Counted from the stretch's first letter, positions 29,438 to 39,123 are shown. The stretch is DNA of 64,000 nt from Alphaproteobacteria bacterium (GCA_020443295.1 JAGRIJ010000010.1:23423-87422), one strand, 5' to 3'. Notes: generated by a model from the letters alone, not told the origin. Made by a program: numbers and translations.

Positions 29438-30208
29438 TTAGGACCCCACGATATTATATCCCGCGTCTACGAACAAAGTTTGCCCGGTGATATGCCGCGC
29501 AGCGTTTGAAACCAGAAATGCGGCCATGGCGCCTACATCCTCGATAGTGGTGATCTGGTGCAGCGGGGCCTTTTCAACTGCTTTTTCCATCAGGGCGTCG
29601 AAATCTGACAGACCGGAGGCAGCACGCGTACGCACAGGCCCGGAAGAAAGAGCATTCACGCGGATGTTCCTGTCCCCCAATTCGACCGCCAGAGCCCGGA
29701 CACTGCCTTCAAGGGCTGCTTTGACAGGTCCCATCAGGTTATAATTTTCAACGACCCGCTGGGCCCCGTAATAACTCATGGTCAATAGGCACCCTCCTTC
29801 CGTCATCAGGGATTCGCAGAATTTAGCCATACGGATGAAGGAATGGCAGGAAATGTCCATAGCTGTCAAAAATCCCTCACGCGAACAATCCGTCACCCGG
29901 CCCTGTAAATCGGCTTTTGGCGCAAACGCAATCGAATGAAGCGCAAAGTCAAGCCTTCCCCATTGGGTTTTAATCTGGTCGAATAAAGCCTCCCATTGAT
30001 CGTCCTTGGTGACATCCAGAGGCATGAAAATAGGGGCGTTCAGTGTTTCCGCAAGCGGCGTGATATAGGGCTTGGCTTTGTCATTCAGGTAGGTCAGGGC
30101 CAACTCGGCACCAGCCGCCTTAAATGCGTGCGCACAGCCCCACGCCAGCGAGTGATCGTTGGCAATCCCGATAACGAGGCCTTTCTTATTCTCAAGCGCA
30201 GGCGGCAT
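29438..30208 (-). CDS. fabI: Enoyl-[acyl-carrier-protein] reductase (FabI-type)
   Basis: An NAD(P)H-dependent SDR that completes each cycle of fatty-acid elongation. I choose the ATG at 30208 because AAAAGGA precedes it at good spacing; a longer frame starts at 30232. It starts KKGLVIGIANDHSLAWGCA (nucleotide-binding glycine loop of FabI), has LHSIAFAP, and the catalytic pair is in SYYGAQRVVENYNLMGPVKAAL (Y-x6-K). It precedes the MaoC-Pta gene by 14 bases. In this setting it may be a second, low-oxygen isoform rather than the housekeeping copy; that is inference. Confidence 0.94.
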   Translation of the reverse strand: MPPALENKKGLVIGIANDHSLAWGCAHAFKAAGAELALTYLNDKAKPYITPLAETLNAPIFMPLDVTKDDQWEALFDQIKTQWGRLDFALHSIAFAPKADLQGRVTDCSREGFLTAMDISCHSFIRMAKFCESLMTEGGCLLTMSYYGAQRVVENYNLMGPVKAALEGSVRALAVELGDRNIRVNALSSGPVRTRAASGLSDFDALMEKAVEKAPLHQITTIEDVGAMAAFLVSNAARHITGQTLFVDAGYNIVGS

Positions 30209-30303
30209 TTGATTCCTTTTACGCGCAAACATAACACAAAAAACGGGAAATTTAACCCTTGCTTGAGCGTGGAACGGACAACCTTGGCAGGCCTCTCTCT
30301 GTA

Positions 30304-30984
30304 TTATGCGGCAGAAGAATTTTTACGAGGCGAACCAGCCGGCTTCTTGACGGCAACAGCCTTTGCGTTCTCGTTGATGGATTGCTTGGAAACCACACCG
30401 ATTTTACCCTTCTTTCCTGCTCCGGGCTTGACGGCCCCCGCTTCGATCTTGGGAACGGTAATGGTTAAAATATTCAGGGAAATCTCCGCGCTGGCCCGCT
30501 CAAGATCAGCCTCTGATGGCAAGGCGACTGAACGGCAAAAACACCCTGCATGACACTCCTTGTGCATGTAGTTTTCACCTTCCTCTATCATATGCTCGTA
30601 CTTTTCACCCTTGATCATCAGGCCGCCCTCGACGATAGAAAGATCGATATCCTGCTCCTTGACGCCGGGAAGCTCTGCCCGGATTTTAAAGGCATCCGTG
30701 CTTTCGATAAGATCGATATAAGGCTCCGTATTATCGCCGTACATCCAGGAAGAAGCCATCTGCCGGGTATTGTAAACCTCCGCGAAAAAGCGGTTTATGT
30801 TTTCCTGCATGGTTTCAAAGACGGACTCCTGCGCGCTGGCAAGATCCTCAACAGGCGTCCCCGCGAAATTCTCCTTAAGAGTCTGGGCAATTCGCTTCTG
30901 GACTTCAAAATAGGGCTTCCACCAGATCACCTGAAAAAGGCTTTCCGTATCCCCTTTATGTATACTCAAAGGCTTGCAGGTCAT
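30304..30984 (-). CDS. Hsp20 / alpha-crystallin family small heat-shock protein
   Basis: A 226-residue chaperone. The N-terminal 105 residues are helical and longer than usual. The alpha-crystallin domain covers about 105-195 with YIDLIESTDAFKIRAELPGV, DIDLSIVEGGLMIKGEKYE and the SVALPSEADLERASAEIS segment; a Lys/Ala-rich tail follows. An unusual CHAGCFC cluster interrupts the usual beta region. It has a GAGGAG ribosome site. It is the first gene after the FNR-type box at 31067 and probably co-transcribed with fabI, pta and ackA (gap to fabI about 95 bases). Confidence 0.9.
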   Translation of the reverse strand: MTCKPLSIHKGDTESLFQVIWWKPYFEVQKRIAQTLKENFAGTPVEDLASAQESVFETMQENINRFFAEVYNTRQMASSWMYGDNTEPYIDLIESTDAFKIRAELPGVKEQDIDLSIVEGGLMIKGEKYEHMIEEGENYMHKECHAGCFCRSVALPSEADLERASAEISLNILTITVPKIEAGAVKPGAGKKGKIGVVSKQSINENAKAVAVKKPAGSPRKNSSAA

Positions 30985-31038
30985 AATATCGTCTCCTCTA
31001 TAATAATATTTTTCAAATCTTTTGCGCTAAAAAAACAA

Positions 31039-31080
31039 AGACTAGCCTATTGGCATAGAAATACGCTTGATTATGATCAA
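31039..31080 (-). promoter_or_regulatory. FNR/FixK-type box with matching -10 toward hsp20
   Basis: TTGATTATGATCAA at 31067-31080 is a perfect TTGAT-N4-ATCAA box, the consensus for FNR, Anr and FixK. On the minus strand TAGTCT (31044-31039) sits where the -10 of a class II promoter would be if the box is centred at -41.5, giving a leader of about 48 bases for hsp20. On the plus strand TATGAC at 31099-31104 could serve the ATPase gene, which starts at 31114 without an obvious ribosome site. Both divergent genes may be induced at low oxygen. Confidence 0.75.
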
Positions 31081-31113
31081 AGCGACAAAGATTTTTTTTA
31101 TGACTGTTAAGCA

Positions 31114-33813
31114 ATGGTAACGCAAAACAAGCCAATCGCCAGCCAGCCTTGGCATGCCCTTCGGGTTGAAGAGATTGAAAAAATCCTCTCGACCCGCGCG
31201 CAAGGGTTGGAAAAAGAAGAAATTTCTTCTCGCCTCGCTGTGTATGGTCCAAACGAAATTCAGGATACGCACCCTGTTTACTGGTATCAGATGCTCCTGT
31301 CCCAGTTTCAGGACTTTATGATTTTTATCCTGATCGTAGCAGCTCTTATCTCCGCTTTTTTAGGGGAGACAATAGATGCGGCGGTAATTGTCGCGATTAT
31401 CCTTTTAAACGGCGCCTTGGGCTTTTTTCAGGAATGGAAAGCCGAAAATGCCCTTCAGCAACTCAAGGGCATGTTAATGCCCACATGTAAGGTTATCCGT
31501 GCTGACCGCCCTCAAACGATAGGACGGGCGGAACTCGTTCCCGGTGACCGCGTTCTTGTTGAGTCCGGCGATCAGGTCCCGGCGGACTTGAGGCTGGTCG
31601 ACGTGCTGAACCTCCGGATAGACGAGGCGGCCCTGACCGGGGAATCTCTGGCAGTTGAAAAAAATACGGCTCTGCAGGAGCCTGAAACCGAAATCACGGC
31701 GCGCTCGAACATGGCCTGGATGGGCACCAACATAACGAACGGCCGGGCGGAAGGCATCGTTATCGCTACCGGGATGAAAACAGAATTCGGCAAGATCGCG
31801 GCCCTGACCGGAACGATCAGGCGTCCGGCCGTCAATCTCAAACGCAAGATGGAAGAACTGGCAAAAAAGCTGGGAGGGATGGCTATCGCGATTGCTGTGC
31901 TTGTGACCGTTGCAGGTGTTCTTAACGGAAAGGACCTGTTTTTGATGTTTATGCAGGGGGTTTCTCTGGCGGTCGCAGCCGTCCCTGAAGGGTTGCCGGC
32001 TGTTGTGACAATTACCCTTGCGCTGGGCGTAAGGGTTCTGGTGCAGCGTAAGGCTCTGTTAAGGCAGCTCCGGGCTGCCGAAACGCTGGGAGCGACCACG
32101 GTAATCTGCACCGATAAGACTGGTACATTAACCAGAAACGAAATGACGGTTCAGAAAGTCTGGATTGAAGGAGCGGTTCTTGAGGTAACGGGAAGCGGAT
32201 ACGCACCGGAAGGGGAAATCAGAAAAAATGGACAGGCGGCTTTGGCAAAAAGTGATCCCGTACTCGCTTGCTTGATCGAGACCGGATTGAAATGCAATCA
32301 CGCCCGGATTGTCAGGAACGACGGACAATGGAAGGCGATGGGCGCTCCGACGGAGGCGGCTTTGATCGTACTGGCCTCCAAAGCGGGAGTAAAAAGCGAA
32401 CAAAACGACCGGGCTGTGGCCGAGTATTCTTTTAATTCCAACCGCAAACGCATGTCCATCGTCGAAAAGGTGAATGAAGGCTTTATCGTCCACATGAAAG
32501 GAGCGCCGGAGGTCCTGCTGGCCCGGTCGACTTACATCATGAAAGGTCGAGAAGCGAAACCCTTGACGGACGAGGATAGGAGCGAAATTAATGCAATCAT
32601 TAAGACTTTCGCTTCTCAGGGGCTGCGGACGCTGGCTCTCGCAAGAAAAAAGATAAACACGCCGGATATTCCCGACGAGTGTCAGGCAGAATACGAAATG
32701 TGCTTTCTGGGTGTTGTCGGGGTTTTGGACCCGCCGCGGCCCGAAGTGCCTGAAGCCATACGCACGGCGCATAGCGCCGGCATCAAGGTTCTGATGATGA
32801 CTGGAGACTCTCCTGATACGGCGCAGGCGGTCGCGCGGCAGATTGGTCTGCCCGACCGACTGACTGTGAGTGGAAGGGACTTGCACGAGGCAACGGATGC
32901 GCAGCTCTGGGAATGGGTCAGGCAAGACGCGATTTTTGCCCGCACCGTACCTGAAGACAAGCATCGGATTGTAAAAATTCTGCAAAATCACGGAAAAATC
33001 GTTGCCATGACAGGAGACGGTGTAAACGATGCTCCGGCCCTCAAACAGGCAGATATAGGAATTGCCATGGGGGTACGGGGAACGGACGTTGCAAAAAACG
33101 CCGCCGATATAATCCTGATGGACGATAATTTCGTTTCGATTATTTCTGCGATTGAAGAGGGGCGCAGGCAATACGCGAATATCCGCAAATTCGTGCGCTA
33201 CCTTCTCTCCTCGAACTTCGGTGAAATCATAGCCGTATTTATCAATGCCCTGATCGGTGGTCCGCTGATCCTGCTCCCGGTTCAGATCCTCTGGATGAAT
33301 CTCGTCACGGATGGATTGTCCGCACTGGCCCTTGGTCTGGAAAAAGCCGAACGGGGCATAATGTCGATCCCGCCCCGTCCCGCCAATCAGCCCATTCTTG
33401 ATAAAAGAGGCATCATCATAGTTCTCTCCAGCGGAACATATATCGGTTTGATGACCCTTGCGCTGTTCCAGATCTATTTATTCTTCGGGGCTGGGCACTA
33501 CGAGCTGGCAAATTGTATCGCCTTTACTGGGATCATCATCCTGGAAAAAATAAACGTGTTTAATTACAGGTCCCTGATCCATCCCCTTCACAGGATCGGG
33601 TATCTAACCAACCTCTGGCTTCTTGCTGCGGTTGCCTTCACAATGACTTTGCAAATCATGGCCGTCTATACGCCCTCTCTTGAACAGGCGCTAAAAACAA
33701 TCCCCTTGAGTTCTGGCGATTGGCTGATCATGCTGGCGGCTTCTCTTCCGCTTTTGATTGCCGGAGAGATCTATAAATCGGCTCAGAAAAAAAACGTCCG
33801 ACAAACCGCCTAG
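31114..33813 (+). CDS. P2-type cation-transporting ATPase (Ca2+-ATPase-like)
   Basis: An 899-residue pump with the full P-type layout: N-terminal cation-ATPase domain, TM1-2, actuator loop with TGES ([11 protein letters not shown]), PEGLP in TM4, phosphorylated D334 in [14 protein letters not shown] in the nucleotide domain, the hinge [18 protein letters not shown], and six C-terminal TM segments. TM5 has SSNFGE and TM6 has NLVTDGL, which match SERCA residues that bind calcium, so Ca2+ or Mn2+ export is likely. It is divergent from hsp20 across the FNR-type box. The start lacks a clear ribosome site, so near-leaderless translation is possible. Confidence 0.93.
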   Translation: MVTQNKPIASQPWHALRVEEIEKILSTRAQGLEKEEISSRLAVYGPNEIQDTHPVYWYQMLLSQFQDFMIFILIVAALISAFLGETIDAAVIVAIILLNGALGFFQEWKAENALQQLKGMLMPTCKVIRADRPQTIGRAELVPGDRVLVESGDQVPADLRLVDVLNLRIDEAALTGESLAVEKNTALQEPETEITARSNMAWMGTNITNGRAEGIVIATGMKTEFGKIAALTGTIRRPAVNLKRKMEELAKKLGGMAIAIAVLVTVAGVLNGKDLFLMFMQGVSLAVAAVPEGLPAVVTITLALGVRVLVQRKALLRQLRAAETLGATTVICTDKTGTLTRNEMTVQKVWIEGAVLEVTGSGYAPEGEIRKNGQAALAKSDPVLACLIETGLKCNHARIVRNDGQWKAMGAPTEAALIVLASKAGVKSEQNDRAVAEYSFNSNRKRMSIVEKVNEGFIVHMKGAPEVLLARSTYIMKGREAKPLTDEDRSEINAIIKTFASQGLRTLALARKKINTPDIPDECQAEYEMCFLGVVGVLDPPRPEVPEAIRTAHSAGIKVLMMTGDSPDTAQAVARQIGLPDRLTVSGRDLHEATDAQLWEWVRQDAIFARTVPEDKHRIVKILQNHGKIVAMTGDGVNDAPALKQADIGIAMGVRGTDVAKNAADIILMDDNFVSIISAIEEGRRQYANIRKFVRYLLSSNFGEIIAVFINALIGGPLILLPVQILWMNLVTDGLSALALGLEKAERGIMSIPPRPANQPILDKRGIIIVLSSGTYIGLMTLALFQIYLFFGAGHYELANCIAFTGIIILEKINVFNYRSLIHPLHRIGYLTNLWLLAAVAFTMTLQIMAVYTPSLEQALKTIPLSSGDWLIMLAASLPLLIAGEIYKSAQKKNVRQTA

Positions 33814-33941
33814 CTCTATTGAAAACGTCACCTTATTTCCGCTGGAGATTAAGTCTGGCTCAATCTTTTCCGCCTTTTCAGGTTCGCTTCATCTTTGCGG
33901 GTTAAAAAAGAATAAGGTGTAAGAGGTGAAAAGGACCTTCC

Positions 33942-34670
33942 ATGCAGACGATACGCATTTTTCAGGATTCCAGCGAAGCCGGGCGTTTACGCCTTAATTC
34001 AAAGGCGATGGGGCCTGCCGGACGTCTAAAGGCATCGGTCATAGATATCTCCCCCTCATTCGCTCCGCAGAGAGAGCGAGTGGAAACATTCATCCGGCAA
34101 ATCTATGAAAAATCCTATGGTGCGGACATAGACGTTCTCTACCCTACTTTAATGAGCGTAAGAACGAGTGCAGGGGAGATTCTCGCCGGAATAGGCTTTC
34201 GCTATGCGTCTGAAGAGCCTTTGTTTCTGGAGCGTTACACGAAAGCCCCGATAGAGGAAACATTATCCGTTCTTTACAATAAGGATATTTGCCGTTCGCA
34301 GATTGTTGAAATCGGCAATCTGGCTTCCATAGGGAAGGGAGCATCCATCTATCTTTTTGCAGCGTTGTCATCCTACCTGCACGCACGTGGAATTGATTTC
34401 GCTACCGTTACCGGGACTGATTTTCTGCAGAAACGCTTTCACAGGCTGGGTCTGCAGCCGCAGAGAGTGTGCAGCGCCGACCCCGAGCTCTTGACGGAAG
34501 AAGAGCGCAGGCGGTGGGGGTCTTACTATGATACGAAACCAGGTGTGCTGACCGGATCCGTTGGGAATGGCGTTCACCATCTCAAAAAAGCTTTGGGCGT
34601 TGTCTATGAAGAGCAGCCCGGAATATCTTTGTTTTCGCGTCTCCACTTCAAAAAATCCTTCTCGTCATGA
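33942..34670 (+). CDS. Thermostable-hemolysin family protein (GNAT-like fold)
   Basis: A 242-residue soluble protein resembling the thermostable hemolysin (delta-VPH) family. The family name comes from a Vibrio protein and does not prove hemolysis. The segment VEIGNLASIGKGASIYLFAA followed by FATVTGTDFLQKRFHRLGLQ looks like the core of a GNAT-like acyltransferase, comparable with acyl-homoserine-lactone synthase-type folds. The stop codon overlaps the start of the acyl-adenylating enzyme (ATGA), so translation is coupled. I infer that it transfers an acyl group activated by the next gene product. No signal peptide is present. Confidence 0.75.
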   Translation: MQTIRIFQDSSEAGRLRLNSKAMGPAGRLKASVIDISPSFAPQRERVETFIRQIYEKSYGADIDVLYPTLMSVRTSAGEILAGIGFRYASEEPLFLERYTKAPIEETLSVLYNKDICRSQIVEIGNLASIGKGASIYLFAALSSYLHARGIDFATVTGTDFLQKRFHRLGLQPQRVCSADPELLTEEERRRWGSYYDTKPGVLTGSVGNGVHHLKKALGVVYEEQPGISLFSRLHFKKSFSS

Positions 34671-36088
34671 GCGCTCTCTTTGAATCCATAACAAGGCATG
34701 CTTGCGAAGCCCCGCAAAAAGGAGCGCTCTGCGGGGCAGGGCAGACCATATCTTACAGCACACTGATAGATGAAGTGAGGCGCAGGAAAAATATCCTCGC
34801 GGAACAGAATGTTAAAGTTCTGGGCCTTCAGATAAATAATTCTCCCGACTGGATTCTCTGGGATCTGGCCGCCCTGAAAAGCGGCATTGTCTGTGTCCCG
34901 CTCCCCCCCTTTTTTAGTAACGAGCAAATCAACTATGTGAAACACAGCACGGGCATTGACGCTTGCGTATATGATCGCGGCATCGTGAAAACAGAAACCG
35001 GAAACTCCGTCTCGATCCCGGAGAAAACAGCAAAAATTACATTTACTTCAGGCACGACGGGCACCCCCAAGGGCGTATGTCTTCCCGCCTCAGGGTTGGA
35101 ACAATTGGCCGTATCTTTGCAGAACGTAATCGGACCGGAATATGCGGAGCGCCATTTAAGCATTCTGCCTTTGGGGGTTCTCCTTGAAAATGTTGCCGGC
35201 GTGTATACGGCGCTGATGGCTGGTGCCGAAATACATATACCCGCTCCGCATGAGATAGGCATGGATGACCCCTTTCAGCCTGATTTTTCCGGGATATGCC
35301 GTTACATATCGGAACAAAAAATCACGTCAATCATTCTTGTGCCGGAATTGCTCCGCGGCTTAATGCGGGAACTCATGCAAAATCATGAGATATCCCGATC
35401 TCTGCGTTATGTTGCAGTAGGGGGGGCAAAGGTCTCACCGGAACTCATTCACGCGGCCCGTGCGTCAGGCCTCCCGGTTTACGAGGGGTACGGCTTGAGT
35501 GAGTGTGGCTCTGTTGTTGCGCTCAACACACCCTCTTCCGATCATGTGGGAACAGCGGGTGTGATCCTGCCGCATATAAAAGCAGAAATCTTACATGGAG
35601 AAATAGTAATTCAAAACCCTGCCTTTCTCGGATATCTGGGTGAAACGCCCAGAGATCCGGGACAGGTTTTTGCTACCGGTGATCTTGGAGAATTCGATCA
35701 AAATGGCGCTTTAAAAATCACGGGCCGCTGCAAAAACGTGATCATTACCGCGCAGGGACGAAACATCTCCCCCGAATGGATCGAGAGCTTACTTTTAATT
35801 CAGCCTGAAATCGGACAGGCCTTCGTTTACGGCAACGATCTGCCGTTCCCGGCGGCGCTGATCGTTCCTGCTTCTCGGAATGCGGATATCGGTCAGGCAC
35901 TGGAAAAAGTAAATGAAGCGCTTCCCTCTTATGCGCGGGTGGAGCGCTTCGATATTGTCTCGCCTTTCACGCTGGACAACGGAATGCTCACCGGGACAGG
36001 CCGTATGCGCCGGGAGGAGATTTCAAAAACCTATAAGACACTCGTGGAAAAGGAGATGAATAATGACATTTTACGACGTGCTGGTTAA
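34667..36088 (+). CDS. AMP-binding acyl-adenylating enzyme (acyl-CoA synthetase-like)
   Basis: A 473-residue member of the ANL family, shorter than long-chain acyl-CoA synthetases. Motifs: P-loop FTSGTTGTPKG near 125, YEGYGLSECGSV near 275, TGDLGEF near 340 and GRCKNVIITAQGRNISPEW near 360-380. The C-terminal lid is present but compact. It adenylates a carboxylic acid, perhaps a fatty acid, and hands it to CoA or another acceptor. It overlaps both neighbours (four and 26 bases), so the four-gene operon is translated as a unit. Confidence 0.9.
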   Translation: MSALFESITRHACEAPQKGALCGAGQTISYSTLIDEVRRRKNILAEQNVKVLGLQINNSPDWILWDLAALKSGIVCVPLPPFFSNEQINYVKHSTGIDACVYDRGIVKTETGNSVSIPEKTAKITFTSGTTGTPKGVCLPASGLEQLAVSLQNVIGPEYAERHLSILPLGVLLENVAGVYTALMAGAEIHIPAPHEIGMDDPFQPDFSGICRYISEQKITSIILVPELLRGLMRELMQNHEISRSLRYVAVGGAKVSPELIHAARASGLPVYEGYGLSECGSVVALNTPSSDHVGTAGVILPHIKAEILHGEIVIQNPAFLGYLGETPRDPGQVFATGDLGEFDQNGALKITGRCKNVIITAQGRNISPEWIESLLLIQPEIGQAFVYGNDLPFPAALIVPASRNADIGQALEKVNEALPSYARVERFDIVSPFTLDNGMLTGTGRMRREEISKTYKTLVEKEMNNDILRRAG

Positions 36089-36746
36089 AGAAACCGAGGA
36101 TCAGCGCCGCGACTTGTATAGTGCCCCTCAACTGGTCGCTGGCTTGAAAGGAGAAATAAGCAAGGACACGTATATCGCCTATCTTACCGAGGCGTATCAT
36201 CATGTCCGGCATACTGTGCCCTTCCTTATGGCGATGGGTGCGCGCCTCCCTGAGCGCTCGGAATGGCTGCGAACCGCCATCGCAGAATATATTGAAGAAG
36301 AAATCGGTCATGAGGAATGGATTCTCAACGACATCGAGGCCGCAGGCGGAGAAAAGGAAGCGGCAAGAACATCGAGCCCCCATTTTGAAACGGAACTTCT
36401 GGTCTCCTATAATTACGATTACATCGCGCGCAAAAACCCCGTTGGTTTCATGGGCATGGTGTTTATGCTTGAAAGCACCAGTACGCAAATCGCTACGGCT
36501 GGGGCGGACGCGTTGAAAAAAGGTCTCGGCTTGCCTGACCGGGCATTCAGCTACCTGTATTCGCACGGCTCTCTTGATCTTGAGCATCTCGAATTTTTCA
36601 AAAAAACCGTAAACGTCATCGACAATAAAGAAGATCAGGCCGCGATTATCGAAGTCGCGCAAAAAACCTTCCGCCTCTTCGCAGATGTTCTGCGCAGTAT
36701 TCCTCTGAAATCCACAAGCATGGAGGGGGACCAATATGCGGCTTGA
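36063..36746 (+). CDS. Haem-oxygenase-like diiron oxidase (TenA/UndA-like)
   Basis: A 227-residue all-helical protein. A possible diiron site is visible: H46/H47, E80-x2-H83 in EEEIGHEEW, E137 in FMLEST, then H168-x3-D172-x2-H175 in SHGSLDLEHLEFF. This follows the pattern of haem-oxygenase-like diiron oxidases such as UndA, which oxidatively decarboxylates lauric acid, and differs from thiaminase TenA. The AAGGAG ribosome site lies inside the upstream gene. Given the neighbours, an oxidation of an acyl chain or amide is likely; the reaction is unknown. Confidence 0.8.
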   Translation: MTFYDVLVKETEDQRRDLYSAPQLVAGLKGEISKDTYIAYLTEAYHHVRHTVPFLMAMGARLPERSEWLRTAIAEYIEEEIGHEEWILNDIEAAGGEKEAARTSSPHFETELLVSYNYDYIARKNPVGFMGMVFMLESTSTQIATAGADALKKGLGLPDRAFSYLYSHGSLDLEHLEFFKKTVNVIDNKEDQAAIIEVAQKTFRLFADVLRSIPLKSTSMEGDQYAA

Positions 36747-37488
36747 GGGTAAAAAAATACTGCTCACCGGGGGGAGAGGCGGCCTGGGGACGGCGCTTTA
36801 TGAAGTGCTGGTCCAAAAGGGGGCGCACGTGACGAGCTTGGGGCGGAGGCAGGAGGATGATATCCGCGCCAATCTTTCGAGCGGCGAAGATGTCTTGCGT
36901 GTGTGCCGCCGGATAGAATCCATGCCGGTCGATGTGCTGATCAACAACGCAGCCCTTCAGCATTTCGGACGAACGCATGAACAGCCTGAAGCTCGGTTGA
37001 TGGCGATGGTCGCGGTCAATCTGCAGGCTCCCTTGCTTCTGACCCGCGCCGTATTGCCCGGGATGCTTGCGCAAAAACAGGGGCAAATCGTCAATATCGG
37101 TTCTGCTCTTGCCGGTGTGCCGTTTCCGCATTTCAGTGTCTATTGTGCCACGAAGGGAGGAATGCGCGCGTTCAGCCAGTCGATACGAAGAGAGTATAGA
37201 GGGCGCGGAATTACCGTTACATATGCCGCACCGCGCGCCATGCGCACAGCTATGAGCGCAGGGCCGGTTTCCGAGCTTCTGAAGCGCACGCGCAGCGCGA
37301 TGGACCTTCCGTCCGACACGGCGGAAAAAATTGTGCGCGCAATCGAGTCGGACAGGCCCGAAATCAGCATAGGGCTCAGCGAACGGTTTTTCTCCGGGCT
37401 CAACATGCTTGCTCCGGCGCTGATCGATAGCGGCCTCAAGGGCGCACGCGATATTGGCGAAGATATTCTTTCAACAGTTCAAACGTGA
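36736..37488 (+). CDS. Short-chain dehydrogenase/reductase
   Basis: A 250-residue classical SDR. The nucleotide-binding loop is LLTGGRGGLGTALYE, a variant of TG-x3-G-x-G. NNAALQHFG follows at about 75, the catalytic serine strand is IVNIGSALAG, and YCATK carries the Y-x3-K pair. A C-terminal extension of about 50 residues is amphipathic. It overlaps the diiron oxidase gene by 11 bases and closes the four-gene operon. The oxidised or reduced substrate is presumably the product of the upstream enzymes. Confidence 0.92.
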   Translation: MRLEGKKILLTGGRGGLGTALYEVLVQKGAHVTSLGRRQEDDIRANLSSGEDVLRVCRRIESMPVDVLINNAALQHFGRTHEQPEARLMAMVAVNLQAPLLLTRAVLPGMLAQKQGQIVNIGSALAGVPFPHFSVYCATKGGMRAFSQSIRREYRGRGITVTYAAPRAMRTAMSAGPVSELLKRTRSAMDLPSDTAEKIVRAIESDRPEISIGLSERFFSGLNMLAPALIDSGLKGARDIGEDILSTVQT

Positions 37489-37501
37489 AAAGGAAAAGAA
37501 C

Positions 37502-38224
37502 ATGAAATTTACCGCGTATTCAAAAGTTGCATTAATGATGTTGGCTGGCGCAGCGATGCTTCCGCGTCCTGTGAGCGCGCAGGAACAGACCCGGCAGGAC
37601 GGGGTTTCAGCGCCGCCGGCTTTAAGTATGGCGATTACAGACCTTCAAAGCCGGTGGGATCAGGTCAACTACCAGATTTCCGATAAGGATGAGCAGGCCA
37701 AGGCGCTGAAATCACTGGAAGAAAAGGCGGACAGGATCGTCGCTTCGTTCCCGCATAGCGCCGATGTAAAAATATGGGATGGAATTATCTACTCCACCGA
37801 TGCGGGCGTAGTGGGAGGGATATCGGCATTGTCTAAGATCAATAAGGCCAGGGAACTGTTCGAGGATGCCCTTAAAATTGATGAGTCCGCTATGAACGGC
37901 GGCGCGCACACAAGTCTCGGCTCCCTTTATTACAAGGTGCCGGGCTGGCCGATTTCATTCGGGGACAATGATATGGCCGAAAAGCATCTGAAGGCTGCTC
38001 TGGCTATAAGCCCGGATGATATTGACGCCAACTATTTTTACGGGGATTTTCTGATGAGTACCAAAAAGTACGAAGAGGCCGTTCCCGTGCTTGAAAAGGC
38101 CATGCAGGCTCCGGAGCGCCCCGGTCGCGAGATCGCCGATACAGGTCGCCGCAAGGAAATTCAGGCCGATCTCGATACCGCGCAGGAAAAGCTGAAAACC
38201 GCTTTGGGCAAAAAATATAATTAG
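37502..38224 (+). CDS. Exported TPR-like protein
   Basis: I start at the ATG at 37502, which follows a GGAAAAG site and opens a signal peptide (KVALMMLAGAAMLPRPVSAQ, cleavage after A-Q or S-A near 27). The remaining 215 residues have tetratricopeptide-like helices, for example KSLEEKADRIVASFPHS, ELFEDALKIDESAMNG and HLKAALAISPDDIDANYFYG. Such proteins bind partners in the periplasm. It starts 13 bases after the SDR gene and may belong to the same operon. Its last four bases overlap the convergent DUF423 gene. Confidence 0.85.
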   Translation: MKFTAYSKVALMMLAGAAMLPRPVSAQEQTRQDGVSAPPALSMAITDLQSRWDQVNYQISDKDEQAKALKSLEEKADRIVASFPHSADVKIWDGIIYSTDAGVVGGISALSKINKARELFEDALKIDESAMNGGAHTSLGSLYYKVPGWPISFGDNDMAEKHLKAALAISPDDIDANYFYGDFLMSTKKYEEAVPVLEKAMQAPERPGREIADTGRRKEIQADLDTAQEKLKTALGKKYN

Positions 38225-38595
38225 CGCCGTAAAAGCGCAGTGATGCAAAGCGCGGCCCACCCGGCCATAAGTGTCAGCCCGCCTGCAGGGGCGCCATAGG
38301 CTGCCAGGCGGATACCCGTAAAAGAAAGAACATAGAGGGACCCGCAGAACAGGATGGTGCCTACGATAAACAGCGTGGAGGTAAAGGCAAGGCGCTTAAG
38401 CTCGCGCGGGTTAAGCTCTGCGTAAGTCATCACCAGCCCCAGTGCTGTGATGAGAAGGGCATAGCCCTGATGATATCTGAGCGCTGTTTCTGTGGAGTGA
38501 GTCATTTCATCGGAAAGGGCATGATCGAAAAGAGCCCCGGCGATCACGCCGCCGAGGCCCAGTATGGCACCAAAAAGAAGGATAAAACGCGCCAT
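38221..38595 (-). CDS. DUF423 family membrane protein
   Basis: A 124-residue inner-membrane protein with four hydrophobic helices. It opens ARFILLFGAILGLGGVIAGA and has HQGYALLITALG and GTILFCGSLYVLSF, which fit the small DUF423 family. Function is unknown. It lies 11 bases after the DUF4399 gene on the same strand, so both are probably in one transcript. Confidence 0.85.
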   Translation of the reverse strand: MARFILLFGAILGLGGVIAGALFDHALSDEMTHSTETALRYHQGYALLITALGLVMTYAELNPRELKRLAFTSTLFIVGTILFCGSLYVLSFTGIRLAAYGAPAGGLTLMAGWAALCITALLRR

Positions 38596-38606
38596 GCGTG
38601 CCGGCT

Positions 38607-39041
38607 TTACTCTTCCACGGTTACGTGAATGATATCGGACATCACCGGCGGATGGTGCAGCATATGGTTGCCATCGCCCATAACCAGTTGAAGCGTGTGA
38701 GCGCCGGGGGAGAGCGTCACGGTGGTTTCAGTCTGCCCCTTTCCGAAATGAAGATGCTGATCGTCGCTGGGAATGGCATACTGCATTTCTTCATCGGTAA
38801 GCTGGGTATCGATCAGAAGATGAAAATGTCCGGTGCCCGGTTCATTCGTGCCTGCGGGAGCAATTGTCATCCCGGTGATCCCGAATTCAACGGCCAGCGG
38901 GCTTTTTACGTTATCGCCGTCCTTCAGGTTGACAAAAAACGCTTTGGGCACTTCTGCCTGAACGTCGGTGGTTTCAGCATAGGTCAGCGCCGGAAAAACC
39001 AAAAAAGCCAGTGCCGCGAGGATTATAAATGTATGTTTCAT
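38607..39041 (-). CDS. Exported DUF4399 family protein
   Basis: About 144 residues when started at the ATG at 39041, preceded by AAAGGA; a longer frame starts at 39059. The signal peptide is FIILAALAFLVFPALTYA. The mature part has VEFGITGMTIAPAGTNEPG, GHFHLLID and GAHTLQLVMGDGNHMLHHPPV, matching DUF4399, a periplasmic beta-sandwich family rich in histidines. Metal binding is possible but unproven. Confidence 0.85.
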   Translation of the reverse strand: MKHTFIILAALAFLVFPALTYAETTDVQAEVPKAFFVNLKDGDNVKSPLAVEFGITGMTIAPAGTNEPGTGHFHLLIDTQLTDEEMQYAIPSDDQHLHFGKGQTETTVTLSPGAHTLQLVMGDGNHMLHHPPVMSDIIHVTVEE

Positions 39042-39123
39042 TATGGGAGTCCTTTCCATGAACAGAATGGCACTAATTAAAATCTAAGTACCTGAAGGGA
39101 AGCTGAAAAGCGATAAAAAAACG

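Noticed and set aside
32128..33171. Minus-strand frame of 347 codons
   Set aside because: Antisense to the P-type ATPase, which has all the family motifs.
33942..34670. Calling the product a true hemolysin
   Set aside because: The family name comes from a Vibrio protein; there is no signal peptide or pore feature, and the operon points to acyl metabolism.
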